A stretch of 64,000 nucleotides of DNA. Source: Zerene cesonia. Taxonomy: Eukaryota; Arthropoda; Insecta; Lepidoptera; Pieridae. Both the position numbers and the translations under genes were made by a program. The first letter of the stretch is position 1. The number at the start of each line of letters is the position of its first letter. Under the pieces are notes generated by a model. The model was not told where the DNA came from and made no database searches. It worked only from the letters and a program-made list of their open reading frames with translations. Location of the stretch: contig NC_052121.1 in the NCBI RefSeq assembly GCF_012273895.1, positions 7,589,624 to 7,653,623 on the forward strand. Reading direction: 5' to 3'. Below are positions 11,000-21,815 of this stretch, one piece after another.

Positions 11000-13290
11000 T
11001 CAAACTACCCACATCTTACCCTCAAATCGCGCCTATTGTCGATATTTCGGCACGTGAACACTGTCGCTTACGATACATAGCCGTAGAAACAATAGTACCC
11101 GCGATAATTGGACGTGGCCGTTCCGAATGCACACGAGACGAGACTTAATTGAGGTTTCAGAGGCTAATTCGCCCACCTCCGATCAGTCTTGCCTCCCCAG
11201 ACCTCTGAAGGGCTTCTGGCGGTTGCCTACAATAATACTACGGACCGAGGTTAAGTAGAGGTGTTTTGTTTCCAGCGATTATCCTGAGAGATTAATTTGT
11301 TATGTGCTTGTATGAGGTTAGTTTCTTGAGTAGTAATTTTTCATTATTGTATGAAACATATATGTATGTATAAAATATTCGATAAATTAAGTGAACTTAT
11401 TTAGTTATATACAGCACTATTATTCAGTCCTATTTGATGAAAAAACGTTTTATCCTATGTCATATGATTTTAATACAAAATGACGGCAAAAGTACTCTTA
11501 ATACTGTATAGAGCAACTTTATTCAAATATATATGTATTCCTCTATTAAAAAAACTGCATTCATACAATAAATCGTTTTCATCACCCGGGAACGCAACCT
11601 CGTAAATCTGTAAAATTACACCCTGTACTGAGTTGAGAGTTACGAGTTCAGATCACGATTTATTACATACATCACAACATAGCAACCAATTATTACACAC
11701 AAAAAATATTCATCGCCTCCATTATGGAACTCAAATAGCTTCAAAACAGAAATATAGTTCACAAAAGTGAAATAGAAAGCTGTATTTAAGAATCGGCTCA
11801 CGTAGCACGTAACAAAAAGTAACAACTAAATATTTGAGATGGGCCGATAGAGGTCGGGTAGCAAAAACTGGGGCCCGCTGGCCTGGGGCCGACACTCGTA
11901 GATATGATAATCCCGAGTATGTAAAATAGTGAAATTTAAGGCCTCTCCATGTGAAGAATTGTGTTCGTTTCGTAGGCAAATTATTGTAATGCGGCCCTTT
12001 TATTCGGGGCACACTTCATGTACGGGTACGCTGTTCCAACACTCATTTGTATTTCAATAAAACACTAACCCTATCTAAATATTGGCTGGTTTCTAGAATA
12101 ATACAATATATGGTACGGCTAAAATACAATAAGTTATATAAAAGATAAAGGCACGCATTAATGTATATACAAAATATATATTTAATTCGTAAAACTTTTC
12201 ATTATTACTTTAACCGGTCTAACTATTGTAGGTAACTAACTATTTTTATCAAGAACTTTAAATAATTTCTAAAATAACACTTAAATTTCGCATATTTATT
12301 GGTACCAAAAACTATTTAATTGGTAAACTATCAATATTAATCTCATAAATAAACGACACCTATAAGATAGTACCCCAATCTACCATCTCAACGTATCCGA
12401 ACCAACTGAGCCGTACATCGCCTTGTCCGATTTGCATGGCATGGAAAACTTCGCACAATCAGATTTTCCTCATCAGCCTGCGGGAGGCATAATTCTTCCT
12501 TCCATCTGTCGTCTTCCTGTATCTACCCTTGCGAAACCTCTTTTTGTTCGCCCGGCCGGCGGCAGTGTTAGCGATACATAAATTCCGACGATCGGTCATC
12601 CCTTAAAAACAAGTTTAGCTCTTTATCCGGCGGAGAGTAAGTTAAAGAATGGCTCGACCGTGCGTTACCCTCTGATTCGTTACGTATTCAAATTATTTCG
12701 CCATCCTGTTTTTGCGGACATTTGCAGGAGTTACCGCTGGAGTCGAAGCTCTTTTGTGTGCCAGTGATTAATTGGGACCTTAGTAAATTGAAATGTATTT
12801 GTTAAGAATAACGATAGCAGTATATTAGGATAGGATTTAATGTTTAATTTGTGTTTCTAGGAAGGCCTGTATTAAATCATTTACTAGTATCTATAAATAT
12901 ATTGCCTAAAAGTAGTATATGGAACATAATTCCTAGCATACGTTCCCTTAACCAATATCGAAACTTTATTCAACACGGAGCGTCTCGGAGCGTTAAGAAC
13001 TTCAACTATATATCGAGAAAGTCTGCATGGACTAGTGGCCGTATTAAATCTATATAGACCTTATCTATCGTTGATTGAAATTCTAAGTCGAGGCCGGATC
13101 TATGCCTAATTAATTGGCGAATCACGTGGCCGAGGTAAGACAGGCCACCCCTTGAGCAGCAGACGTCCCTCACCGAGGAGTTGGCTCCGACTTACACTCC
13201 TCACTTGATTCCCACTGGATAATTAAATAATAAGCAGGGTTAAATCCGTCCCTTTGTTTCTCACTCGCCTCTGATAATGTATAAGTTGAT
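11000..13290. other. Non-coding sequence with several GC-richer blocks
   Basis: GC-richer blocks lie at about 11000-11290, 12380-12780 and 13080-13280. The middle one ends with an acceptor-like TTTGCAG at 12721-12727 opening a 25-codon frame to a TAA; no donor or poly(A) signal is close, so it is not called. Minus-strand frames at 11640-12012 lack coding character. The rest is AT-rich. Confidence 0.45.
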
Positions 13291-15189
13291 CAACTCCAAT
13301 ATGGTCAATAGAAATTTTGTACTCTAAACTTATCAGTGAAAAATATTTTGCGATTTGATAATTAATTAATTATACAGTCGATTGAGGTAAATACAACTGC
13401 ATTTTACAGTACTTTAAATCACCATTGCATGTTTACAAGAAAAATAAGTTATCAATTCAGTACATATATGGGTAACTGATATATAATTAATGGCATAACC
13501 TACATAACAACTAAAAATCGTAATAATATTTATGTCACCTACAGCTTAACTGGCCAATTTCACATCGAATATACTAAGCAGAAGCTAATACATGTACCAC
13601 CGCTAACACAAACGGAAACCACTCACGAAACAGGCGTCACATAAAGGCGCTTGTAATCTGTGAATACAGTGTAACAACAATAACCACGTCCTACCATTAC
13701 GTTTCACAATTTACACGTATGAAAACTTCAACGGTAAGACCGGTGGAAGATAAAGTCTGGCCATATGCATGCCATGCACGTCCACTCTTTACAAATTCAA
13801 CGCTGACGTGAACCATTCATATGGCGCATAAGTTTTGTTCAGTGTGCGACCAACTGACTGTGATAAGTCGTTAGGACTTAACAATGAGATGAGTTGATTC
13901 TGCAATCTCTATTGTTAAGCTTTTAAGGTGTATGAAGTTTGATGGCAGCGCCGCGATGATTTCAATCTGAAAATTATAAAATAACAATGTTAGTACCTAT
14001 GTATCTTAATAGTGTTTACTTCGCTTTCCATTTTATGAGGTAACTATAAATATTTCTCGAATAAATATGAGACCAGTGTGATGACCATAAAGTTAAAGTC
14101 CATTACAAATATCCCTATTTTTGTAACGAATAAAAGGAATTTCCCAATTTTTTAAGAAATAATATAATTTCCGCCGAAAATTGTAACAAAAGTATCCACG
14201 GATATGTCGCCAATCGCATCAGATAAAAAGTCAAACCACCGACCGTAACAACATTGAAATATTCGATCTTATCCTGTCCAAACCGATACAATTATGAGCA
14301 AAACTGCGTGAAGGAATATTGAATCTTATAGCAACGCAGTAAAGGGTGAGATTGTACAAAGTTATTATTGCTATAAGTTTGGTAACTGATTGTCAAACCG
14401 TATGGGGGATGCAGCCAAGCATGCAGCACTGAGTCACGCAGTTATTCAATAACCCAGCTTTACTTGTCCGGATTTACAACACCGTGAAAGACCAAATGCA
14501 TCCGAGTCGCTTTCATTCTATTTATTAGTGTACTTTGTTACTGGCGAAATAAATTAACTTCTGAATCATTGTAAAATAAATGGAAGCTGTGTAAATATGT
14601 AATGAATGAATTTTAAAAAACCATTATTGAACTCTAAATCGCCTCACTTCTTTCAAGGATCTATGAATAAATTTAAATTGTGTTAAGTTTTAGCATCAAT
14701 ACAATAAACGTGAAACAAATATTCATTAACTTTGAATCATAATCCTTCAATCATAAATTAAAGGATTATTATTTGTTAGTACAATATTTTTAATGTTTTT
14801 TTTAACCCGTGCGAGTCTAACACGTGCTATCGACACGGGTCTCGACCCCCAGACCCGCTGGCGACGAGTCTCACAAATCATGTGACATACCTCGAAATCC
14901 TATATAGTCAATACTTTCGGAATTTCATAAATCTTATAAATTTATTTGTTTAGTTTTGATATTAGTTATATTCTTGTCACAAACGAAATATCTTATAAAT
15001 GACAATTTTATCCTTCATATTAATCAGATAATGGCAATAAATTACGTAACAAAAATATAAAATGGTGTTGCAGAAAAACAGATTTCGATAAGTTTCATAT
15101 TATTAGCTGCATCCATATTATAGAAGGTAAAACCCACTGCATCCTAATTTTACAACCCAATAAAATATCGAAATAAAAATTCGCGAACC
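13291..15189. other. AT-rich non-coding sequence
   Basis: No gene and no recognisable repeat. The sequence is AT-rich with one compact GC-rich island at 14814-14880, described separately because of its competing hairpins. Confidence 0.5.
14815..14857. other. Compact GC island with two mutually exclusive stems
   Basis: ACCCGTG (14815-14821) can pair with CACGGGT (14834-14840), while CGGGTCT (14836-14842) can pair instead with AGACCCG (14851-14857). The two stems share CGGGT, so only one can form. The first loop contains an E-box, CACGTG, at 14821-14826. The island is sharply GC-rich within strongly AT-rich DNA. Function is unknown; it may be a decayed repeat end or a protein-binding site. Confidence 0.35.
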
Positions 15190-16740
15190 GGCAATAAAAT
15201 AAAACGCTAACCGTTTTTACGGCGCCGACAATATAATGAAATAATCGTAACGGCCGTCGACGTCACATTGAATTGCCCAATAAATCTTCCCCGGGTCATA
15301 TTGTCCACAGTCCTCTTGGCAACACTTTAATATCGAGAAATATCATCTCGGTAATCGAAGCCCGCGCACTAGTCGCTCGGTATAAATCATTCCCCCGCTC
15401 GCCTGTCGCTTATTTTTTAGACTTTCCATTTCCAAATAAAGTCCCAAAGCAACGGGCCAGTGCTTCCTCTTCCCGGGGCAGTTTTATGTGATTTGTCGGC
15501 TGCCGACCATTTCCCTTAATATTGTCAATATTTCAAATATTAATTGTTATAAATCAAGAAACTTTTCTACCGTTTCGCCTTTTATAGCTGTCTCCGGAAT
15601 TGAAATGTATTTTATGAAATTAGCGTCTATCATCGGGTGTCACTGGATGTGCCACTTATTGGTAATGATGAAAAAATTGTCGGCGCGTCAAGGGAGCGCT
15701 ATTGAATTATGTAGGTACACTTAGCCCGTCAATTCACGCGCTAGTTTGAAAAAAGTTCCGCCCATAAAACATTAACAAGCACTCAAGAAAATTCCCGTTC
15801 GTTAAGTAGTGTCGGCCGGTAGTTTTTCCCACCTCGTCGCCACTAGAAGCCGGAGGGGCGATGTCAACGCGATTGACCAGCCGATATCTCCCAAGAGTGT
15901 CGCCCTTTGGCCCTTCGTGAGACAACTGGAGATCATCGCAAAGCCCTCAATTAATGACAAACAATGCCGTGGCTATCTCGCTTCCAATTTTCAGTTGTCG
16001 CTTTCATTTTAAGCAGTGACAGTTGGTATGGGTTGGATAGTTCGTTTTATTGGTTATATGTTATAGCAAATGCGTACTTACTGAACCAATTATTGTTTTA
16101 ACGCAATAAATTAAACAAAAATACAATTTACGTTATTACATCATAATCAAACTACCACATGAGCTCCAAGAAATTTAAATGATCAAATGATATTAACAAG
16201 ACACCTTATCAGTTTCGTATTATCAGCTCTTTTGTGTTATCGAGTTATTGTGGTCTGTTTTCTTCATAAAACTATATTGATTACTTACACTTGATATGCA
16301 TTCACATTTCATAAACAAATCATTAAAAGTACGAAAACCTAAATTCTAATAGTAAATGCATGTTTTTTTAAACTGGTAATGGAACACGTTAATATCATCC
16401 ACATTAACCGATTGCAATATAAACTTCGTCACAACCGTCACATAAATAATGCGTCACTCATACCCCAAAAGATACGCAAACAAAAAAGCACACACACAAA
16501 TTGTACAATAATAATATGAAACCACTAAACCACATAATTAGCACCACAAAGCGTCATGGTACACCGTGGAATCCTGTCGGATATTTCCATGGAGCAGATG
16601 AGAACAGTCGTTCGCCCGTATCGATCCAGTGGGAGGGGTGCGGGAGGCAGAAATTTGGGAAAACTTTGAAAGTTTCACGTCTAATTCAGGCGCACGCACA
16701 CACCCGCGCGAGCTTAACACAAATACAGCTCGTGTAATTT
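15190..16740. other. GC-richer tract with many chance open frames
   Basis: Two blocks (about 15190-16010 and 16420-16740) are GC-richer than their flanks. Overlapping frames on both strands (15273-15491, 15488-15724, 15734-15925, 15809-16012, 16501-16737) are open, but they contradict each other in strand and frame and show no domain, as expected of non-coding GC-rich DNA. A short alternating CA/CG run lies near 16690-16710. Candidate regulatory sequence by composition. Confidence 0.4.
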
Positions 16741-17240
16741 ATGTTGGTGTACCTGTTTCAAATGTCATCCTTAATTTTATGTCGATTTTATTTTATTATT
16801 AGAGTGTGCTTGAATACATAACATACAACAACACAACATAGAATTATTGTAGTTTTTTTAGGAACAAAGAAGAGAAAACTATCAAGACAGTAATAAATTA
16901 TTTCTCTTTAATTAACAACTTTGACAGAACAGTCATTTTATCAGTTTGAATATTGATGTTCAAGCGTTGCCAATCATTCATCGTCACAAAGTTGTTAAAA
17001 GTCAATTTTAACTCTATATGCACAGACACTTGCGTTTGAAATATTGCCTATTAAACGCTGAGTCATGATTGTTCAAAGAACGGTCGCGAAAACCACTGCT
17101 GTAGGCAGAATTATAATAGTCTGTTAGTCTATCACAATATTTTACACTGACCTAAAAGCGGTCACCGATTGATATAATAATTTTATTTTTATAATTTATC
17201 GTGGGGCAGCAAAACACATTTCTTTCATTTAAAGATAGAT
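16741..17240. other. AT-rich non-coding sequence
   Basis: I see no gene, repeat family or strong motif here. It runs up to the target-site copy of the SINE. Confidence 0.5.
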
Positions 17241-17556
17241 CATCATCATCAGTCCATACATGTTCTCACTGCTAGGACACAGGCCTCCTCTAAGGGTTCA
17301 GGCCATAATCCACCACGCTGGCCAAGTGCGGGTTGGCAGATATCACATGCCGTCAAACATTTGATTCTGGGACATGTCGGTTTCCTCACGATGTTTTCCT
17401 TCACCGTTTTAAGCATTGATTATGTTATCCACATGTGCAGATAAATTGAAAAATCAATTTATCTCCTGTACGCTCGCCCGATCTCGAACCCCGTCTTATC
17501 GATTTTCTCCGAAGTCCGAAGTTCTCACCACAGAGCCACCACTGCTTTAGATAGAT
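17233..17556 (-). mobile_element. tRNA-headed lepidopteran SINE with target-site duplication
   Basis: Body at 17241-17548, read on the minus strand. The 5' head has an A-box-like GTGGCTCTGTGGTGAGAAC and a B-box-like GGGGTTCGAGATCGGG, as in tRNA-derived SINEs. The middle carries the widely repeated segment that appears on the plus strand as TCCTCACGATGTTTTCC. The 3' end is a short (GAT)n tail. AGATAGAT occurs on each side (17233-17240 and 17549-17556), flanking the body exactly, which fits an 8-bp target-site duplication from LINE-mediated insertion. The tRNA-like part is not a functional tRNA gene. Confidence 0.85.
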
Positions 17557-17899
17557 ACATTCACCCAATTCACGCCTTAACTTGCTACCATTTCTGTCTC
17601 AATTTATACCCAAAAAAATCAAAATACTTTTCTAGCTAGTTACTGCAATGGAGATCAAAGCAGCCCATAGTGTCCATTGTCGCTTTGAAAGAAAACAATT
17701 AAGAAGATGAGCCATAGGGTGACCGCAGTGTATGACGCACACAATGACGCTAAGAGACGCCACTTCCTGCGGCTCGATCAAAGAGCTGCTTTTTAGCTAC
17801 GCCATTAAATGATTAAAGGATACGACTAGCTTTTTTTAATATTTGAAATTTCCACTTTTTTTGTGTGTTGTGCATAAGTTTTATTTTTTTATATAATAG

Positions 17900-17940
17900 C
17901 AGCAATTTAATATTTGTTTGTAACAAATATTAAATAGCTG
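17900..17940. repeat. Imperfect hairpin, 18 of 19 paired
   Basis: ATTTAATATTTGTT (17905-17918) pairs perfectly with AACAAATATTAAAT (17922-17935) across a 3-base loop. After one A/A mismatch, CAGC (17900-17903) pairs with GCTG (17937-17940). The strong local dyad in AT-rich DNA may be a foldback relic or chance. Confidence 0.6.
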
Positions 17941-19168
17941 AAGAAAAAAAATGTAAAAAAATCATTAGATAAAGCGAAAAATAAACGTGTATTTAATAAC
18001 AATTTATAACGGTTCGTTCACAACAATTTTTCAAAGGAGAAATTAATAAAAAATATTATAGACCTTTTCGCCTTTAGATATTTCCCGGTTCTTTTAATTT
18101 ATCGCGGTTATAATTTTTAAACATCCTTTGTCGTTTGTTAGTAAACAGGCTGTTTGCTCGCAAATAAAGGAATTCCATTCAAACGAGGCGTTTGTGGACA
18201 ACAAAAAATTCGGCCGCAAATTCAAAACAAAAGAGCAATGGGAGGACAATTAGCGTGATTTAACGTACCGGCCGTTTAATAAGACTTTGATTAATTTGTT
18301 AAATTTTTGGTTACCCTTTCTATATCATTTAAGAATGATATACAATCCTGCTTCCTAAATTCTTAATATGATAGTTTATATGCTGGTACAATAGTGCAGC
18401 GTAGGTGTAAAAACGTAAACACATCATTCTATATATTTATTATATAAGATTCAGTGTTAACGATTCTTATTTTAATTATACTATATTCTATACACTCAAT
18501 TCCATACAAACATCTATAAAAAACCATTTTTGATCTAAATACAATAATAATCCAATCAATGCTTTTTGTAAAGAATATACCAACGTTTTTTCCAAACATA
18601 TTTTGTACATATATTGAAAACCTGGCTTCCACTTATTCAAATACTTCAACATAACTCATTATACTACACACACTATGAGCCAAGTCACGAAACAATATTT
18701 AATATTCAAATTGCATAATAAAACAGGCATAATATATCATTCATCTTAATTTTAGTGAGCAGTCGTCGCGGCGTAAATCTCTATCATAATTAACATTAGT
18801 ACACCATTAGTTAATTAATGTGCTCTCTTTTGTCGGCTGGCTTGGAGACGCGATTCAGATTAGAGCTTTGTTAAATTAACTGAGGATATTAACGTGTAAC
18901 TGAGACGATATGAAGTTTTATTCATAAACCGTTTTACTGTTTTATTACTAGCCAATATGATTGATAGATATGTTAATATATTATTATCCTCGCTGAGTAC
19001 ACTTGTACACGAATAACTAATAAAAAGCGAATTATAAATAAAGCCTTTTACGTTCTCAATTTCTAAACAATTAGATTAACTTCAGATACTTTGAAGTTAG
19101 ATTAATTCACTCTGTAAATAAAATATTAATTTGAAATTTGTATTGTTTAATATATAATGATTATTTTT

Positions 19169-19187
19169 CTGATCTGATCTGATCTGA
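19169..19187. repeat. Short pentamer repeat (TCTGA)n
   Basis: Almost four tandem copies of TCTGA. Simple sequence. Confidence 0.8.
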
Positions 19188-19822
19188 ATAATTTTTCCGA
19201 TGCAAGATGAATCCAAAGTGCACCATGTGTCCATGTCGTATGTAAACACATATTAATTGAAAGAAAATGTTTGGCATTGTGTTCATAAAAGGTTACGGCA
19301 TCATCAAGTTTTTCTTATTTACCTCGTATGTATGCTGATAATATTCGCATAAATTAACTTATAATGCTTTGTATAAATGTACTAAGAATAGAAAGGGAAA
19401 ATCTTTTAGTTTATATCTATTAATAGAGCCTTTTAAAGGGTGTTTCCATTGGGATTTTTAAAACCTGGCAACAAATAAAACTGTTAGTTGACAATCGGCA
19501 GTCGGGTCACGGCGCAGGGGATCAAGTGCACTCTTCGGTCGCTACACACGGCTTCTCGAATTATCTAAATTAACGGTGTTACATGTGAATCTTCTTTTTT
19601 CTTTTTGTTTATCTCTTTAATTCTTTAATATTTAAGTTACTATAAGGAGTTCTAACTGAAGATTATTATTATATTGCAAGTCAAAATTTTAAGCAAATAA
19701 ACCTTTTGCAGCAAATTTAAATTTCGCACTATAATTAAGACCTACGCATATATAGAAAATCTCACATGATGTAGAATTTATTGTATTGCATAAAGCTACA
19801 CCTACTTCATTATATTTATAGC

Positions 19823-19990
19823 TAGCTTCCCGTCCGCGACTTCGTCCGCCACCGTATTGTTCTTACCTTTTAAAGCTTCCCTGGACTATTCTGAATGCAC
19901 CAAAACCATGATTATTAAAATCAGACCAGCCATTGTCGAGCTTTAGCGAGATTAACAAACACCAATTGATTTTTATAAATAAAATGATGA
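19823..19990 (-). mobile_element. Diverged Helitron-like relic
   Basis: The left end, CTAGCTTCCCGTCCGCGACT, is the reverse complement of a GC-hairpin end closing in CTAG, the form shared by lepidopteran Helitrons. The interior includes CGAGCTTTAGCGAGATTAACAAAC, recalling the '...gcgtgattaacaaacaaac' part of common lepidopteran repeats. The right boundary is unclear. No coding. Confidence 0.45.
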
Positions 19991-20060
19991 TTCATAGGAA
20001 TGAATAGTTGAAAAAGTTTTCATTATAACTTCAAAGTGTTCAAAGACTCAGCGTCACGAT

Positions 20061-20520
20061 ACGTACCGCCACGGCCGTGTGTACCACACCTCAATAGACC
20101 GTAGTGAAGTAATAAGAAAAGGTAAGAGTGCCCCATTGAATGATAACTCCGCGCCTTTGTCTTGTCCGTCTTGACGAATCGAATTAAAAGGCTTATTGTG
20201 TCTACGTGACAGCCCGACCCTCGGCCGCTGCGACGTTTGTTTCTAGCAAACTAAAATATTACGGGGCCATTCACTAGATCCCCTAGGAGGGTCCTCGCTA
20301 CTTGAATTTGTACTCAATTTTTAACAGGGACTGTTAATTAAGAGGCGCTCTTTATTGGCGGAGGAGTCTTAATGCGTTAATTGTTGAAATGCAATCTCGA
20401 AGACGGCTCTTAATCATTCAAATGTCTTATACTTTCATTTTAGCTTAATTGAATCGAATTTTTGGGCCGTGACATCAGATTTATGTTTCGTTTTCATTTA
20501 ATTTTATTAATTTTTCGAAA
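20061..20520. other. GC-richer unique block upstream of the first micro-exon
   Basis: Non-repetitive and GC-richer from about 20040 to 20420, including CCTCGGCCGCTGCGACG and CCCCTAGGAGGGTCC. It lies about 300-700 bases before the micro-exon at 20814, so it could act as an intronic enhancer or splicing-regulatory region; no direct sign beyond composition and position. Confidence 0.35.
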
Positions 20521-20813
20521 ACAAGACGGTTGCTTTGATTAATTTTAAGCTTTTTAATAAATTGATTTTACTCGTTTTCGACAAAGTGTAAAAAGTAATA
20601 AGGGTGAAATTTGTTTGTGTTAGTAATGATTGATATAAATCAATAGTATTACTGTTATATAATATTTGTTATTATGGAAATATACAAAGACAGCAAAATA
20701 AAATTATGACTTACAAAACCAATACATCATACTTTGATTTAAGAATGTTTTATAACATCTTCAAATATAATATATTTGATTATTCGATAAATAAAATTTA
20801 CCATTTGTTACAG

Positions 20814-20853
20814 GCCTCGTTGCGCCAGCGCGTGCCATCGCCGACTGATCAAA
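20814..20853 (+). CDS. Candidate 40-nt micro-exon of an unidentified gene
   Basis: The segment is preceded by the acceptor ACCATTTGTTACAG and followed by a textbook donor, GTAAGTATCC. It is clearly GC-richer than the AT-rich sequence before it. Frame 1 is open and reads ASLRQRVPSPTDQ plus one base; frame 2 is open (PRCASACHRRLIK); frame 3 stops. The first reading leaves one base (A), the phase required by the micro-exon at 55144, where the split codon becomes AAT (Asn). Its Ser/Pro/Gln/Arg composition suggests a disordered linker, but I do not recognise the protein. Micro-exons between very long introns are common in neuronal and developmental genes of insects. Alternatives are a non-coding exon or chance splice signals. 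Confidence 0.5.
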
Positions 20854-21587
20854 GTAAGTATCCATTCCAACTAGACATTAACTCGGCCAAAATAAACCGC
20901 AAAATGATGTAATCCAGTCCGCGGCTTATCCTATAAACAGCCACTTCCCTTGTACAACGTAACTTCATTATTCATGACATCACGACGTTCTTATAAACGT
21001 CCGTGCGACGATAAAAATGTATACAGCGAACACGCACTTTAATGAGCACCGTGCAATATTTATACACAAGCATCCCTAATTGCTAGGGTGGAGAGTGGAA
21101 AAAATGGGCAATTTCACGTAATGTAATATGTATATTTAAGGTGGAAAGCCGACGTCGAAAGTTGTCGCGGCGACTCGGTTGCGGGACTTCAAACGTCTTT
21201 CTGCGGTGGAAGTGTCTCTACTTTATTTTGACTTTGTGGGATTTCATAATCTGTTTTTGTTTCATAAATAAATTTATGTTTGTTTATACATACTTCTGCT
21301 TTATTGTTTGTCATATTAAAACTATTAGCAATTAATAGAAATGAAACAATTTTTGTTTTATTCTAATTAATTCGCTTTCATAGAACTTCGGCTTAACAAA
21401 ACTAAACTCAACTACTATAATAACTAATGCAAACTATGGTTAACGTCAAGATAAAAATATAAAAAGTGCAGTCAAATTGACATTAATAAATATAAATAAA
21501 CACGTAAATTTTTATCTATTTGAAAAAAGCAACCTTCAAGTGAAAGTCAATAAGTAGCCACAATTTTTATTTTTCCAATATGCTTAG
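20854..21587 (+). other. Short putative intron between micro-exon and alternative end
   Basis: This 734-base stretch runs from the GTAAGTAT donor to the acceptor TTTTTCCAATATGCTTAG. It holds a modest GC-richer patch at 21135-21240 and otherwise AT-rich sequence. A frame at 21141-21335 is short and unremarkable. It is an intron only if the exons on both sides are real. Confidence 0.35.
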
Positions 21588-21815
21588 GTGCTCGGTTCGC
21601 TCCCCTCACCGCGATATCCTCTTGACGGTAACCCTCAATCTAATGATACGCTTGTGTTAAAAAACACAAGGAAATTTAATAACGCCATCCCACAGCCTAA
21701 GAGAAAACAAAGAAAATTTAATTTCGACGATTCCCACATGCTCAATATCGCTGACGAGCTCCCCCGCAAGAGAAAATTAAAAATAAATCTTGAAGAGAGT
21801 TCTCCATATTCCTAA
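21588..21815 (+). CDS. Candidate alternative terminal exon, basic NLS-like protein end
   Basis: The frame opens exactly at a splice acceptor: a pyrimidine-rich tract ending in CTTAG, whose TAG is also the in-frame stop just upstream. Seventy-five codons follow to TAA (21813-21815), then AATAAA at 21877-21882. The product starts VLGSLPSPRYPLDG and is rich in Lys/Arg, with two NLS-like clusters (PKRKQRK near residue 38, PRKRKLK near residue 60), each by an acidic N-D/E-S patch (NFDDS, NLEESS). Codon choice looks coding. It joins the 20814 exon in frame only through that exon's second frame; through the frame matching the 55144 exon it would read SARFAPLTAISS and stop at 21623-21625. Family unknown. 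It could also be a relic of a retroposed gene. Confidence 0.35.
   Translation: MLGSLPSPRYPLDGNPQSNDTLVLKNTRKFNNAIPQPKRKQRKFNFDDSHMLNIADELPRKRKLKINLEESSPYS

Larger units (their letters stand above)
17557..20060. other. AT-rich non-coding sequence
   Basis: No gene is visible. The stretch contains the hairpin at 17900-17940, a GATCT pentamer repeat at 19169-19187 and the Helitron-type relic at 19823-19990. A minus-strand frame at 18429-18632 is AT-driven and has no domain. Confidence 0.5.

Noticed and set aside
12728..12805. Acceptor TTTGCAG followed by a 25-codon frame to TAA
   Set aside because: The reading (ELPLESKLFCVPVINWD) looks plausible but there is no poly(A) signal nearby, no partner exon phase to test and a single weak signal.
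17460..17548. tRNA-like A and B boxes on the minus strand
   Set aside because: They belong to the SINE head; the sequence does not fold as a complete tRNA.
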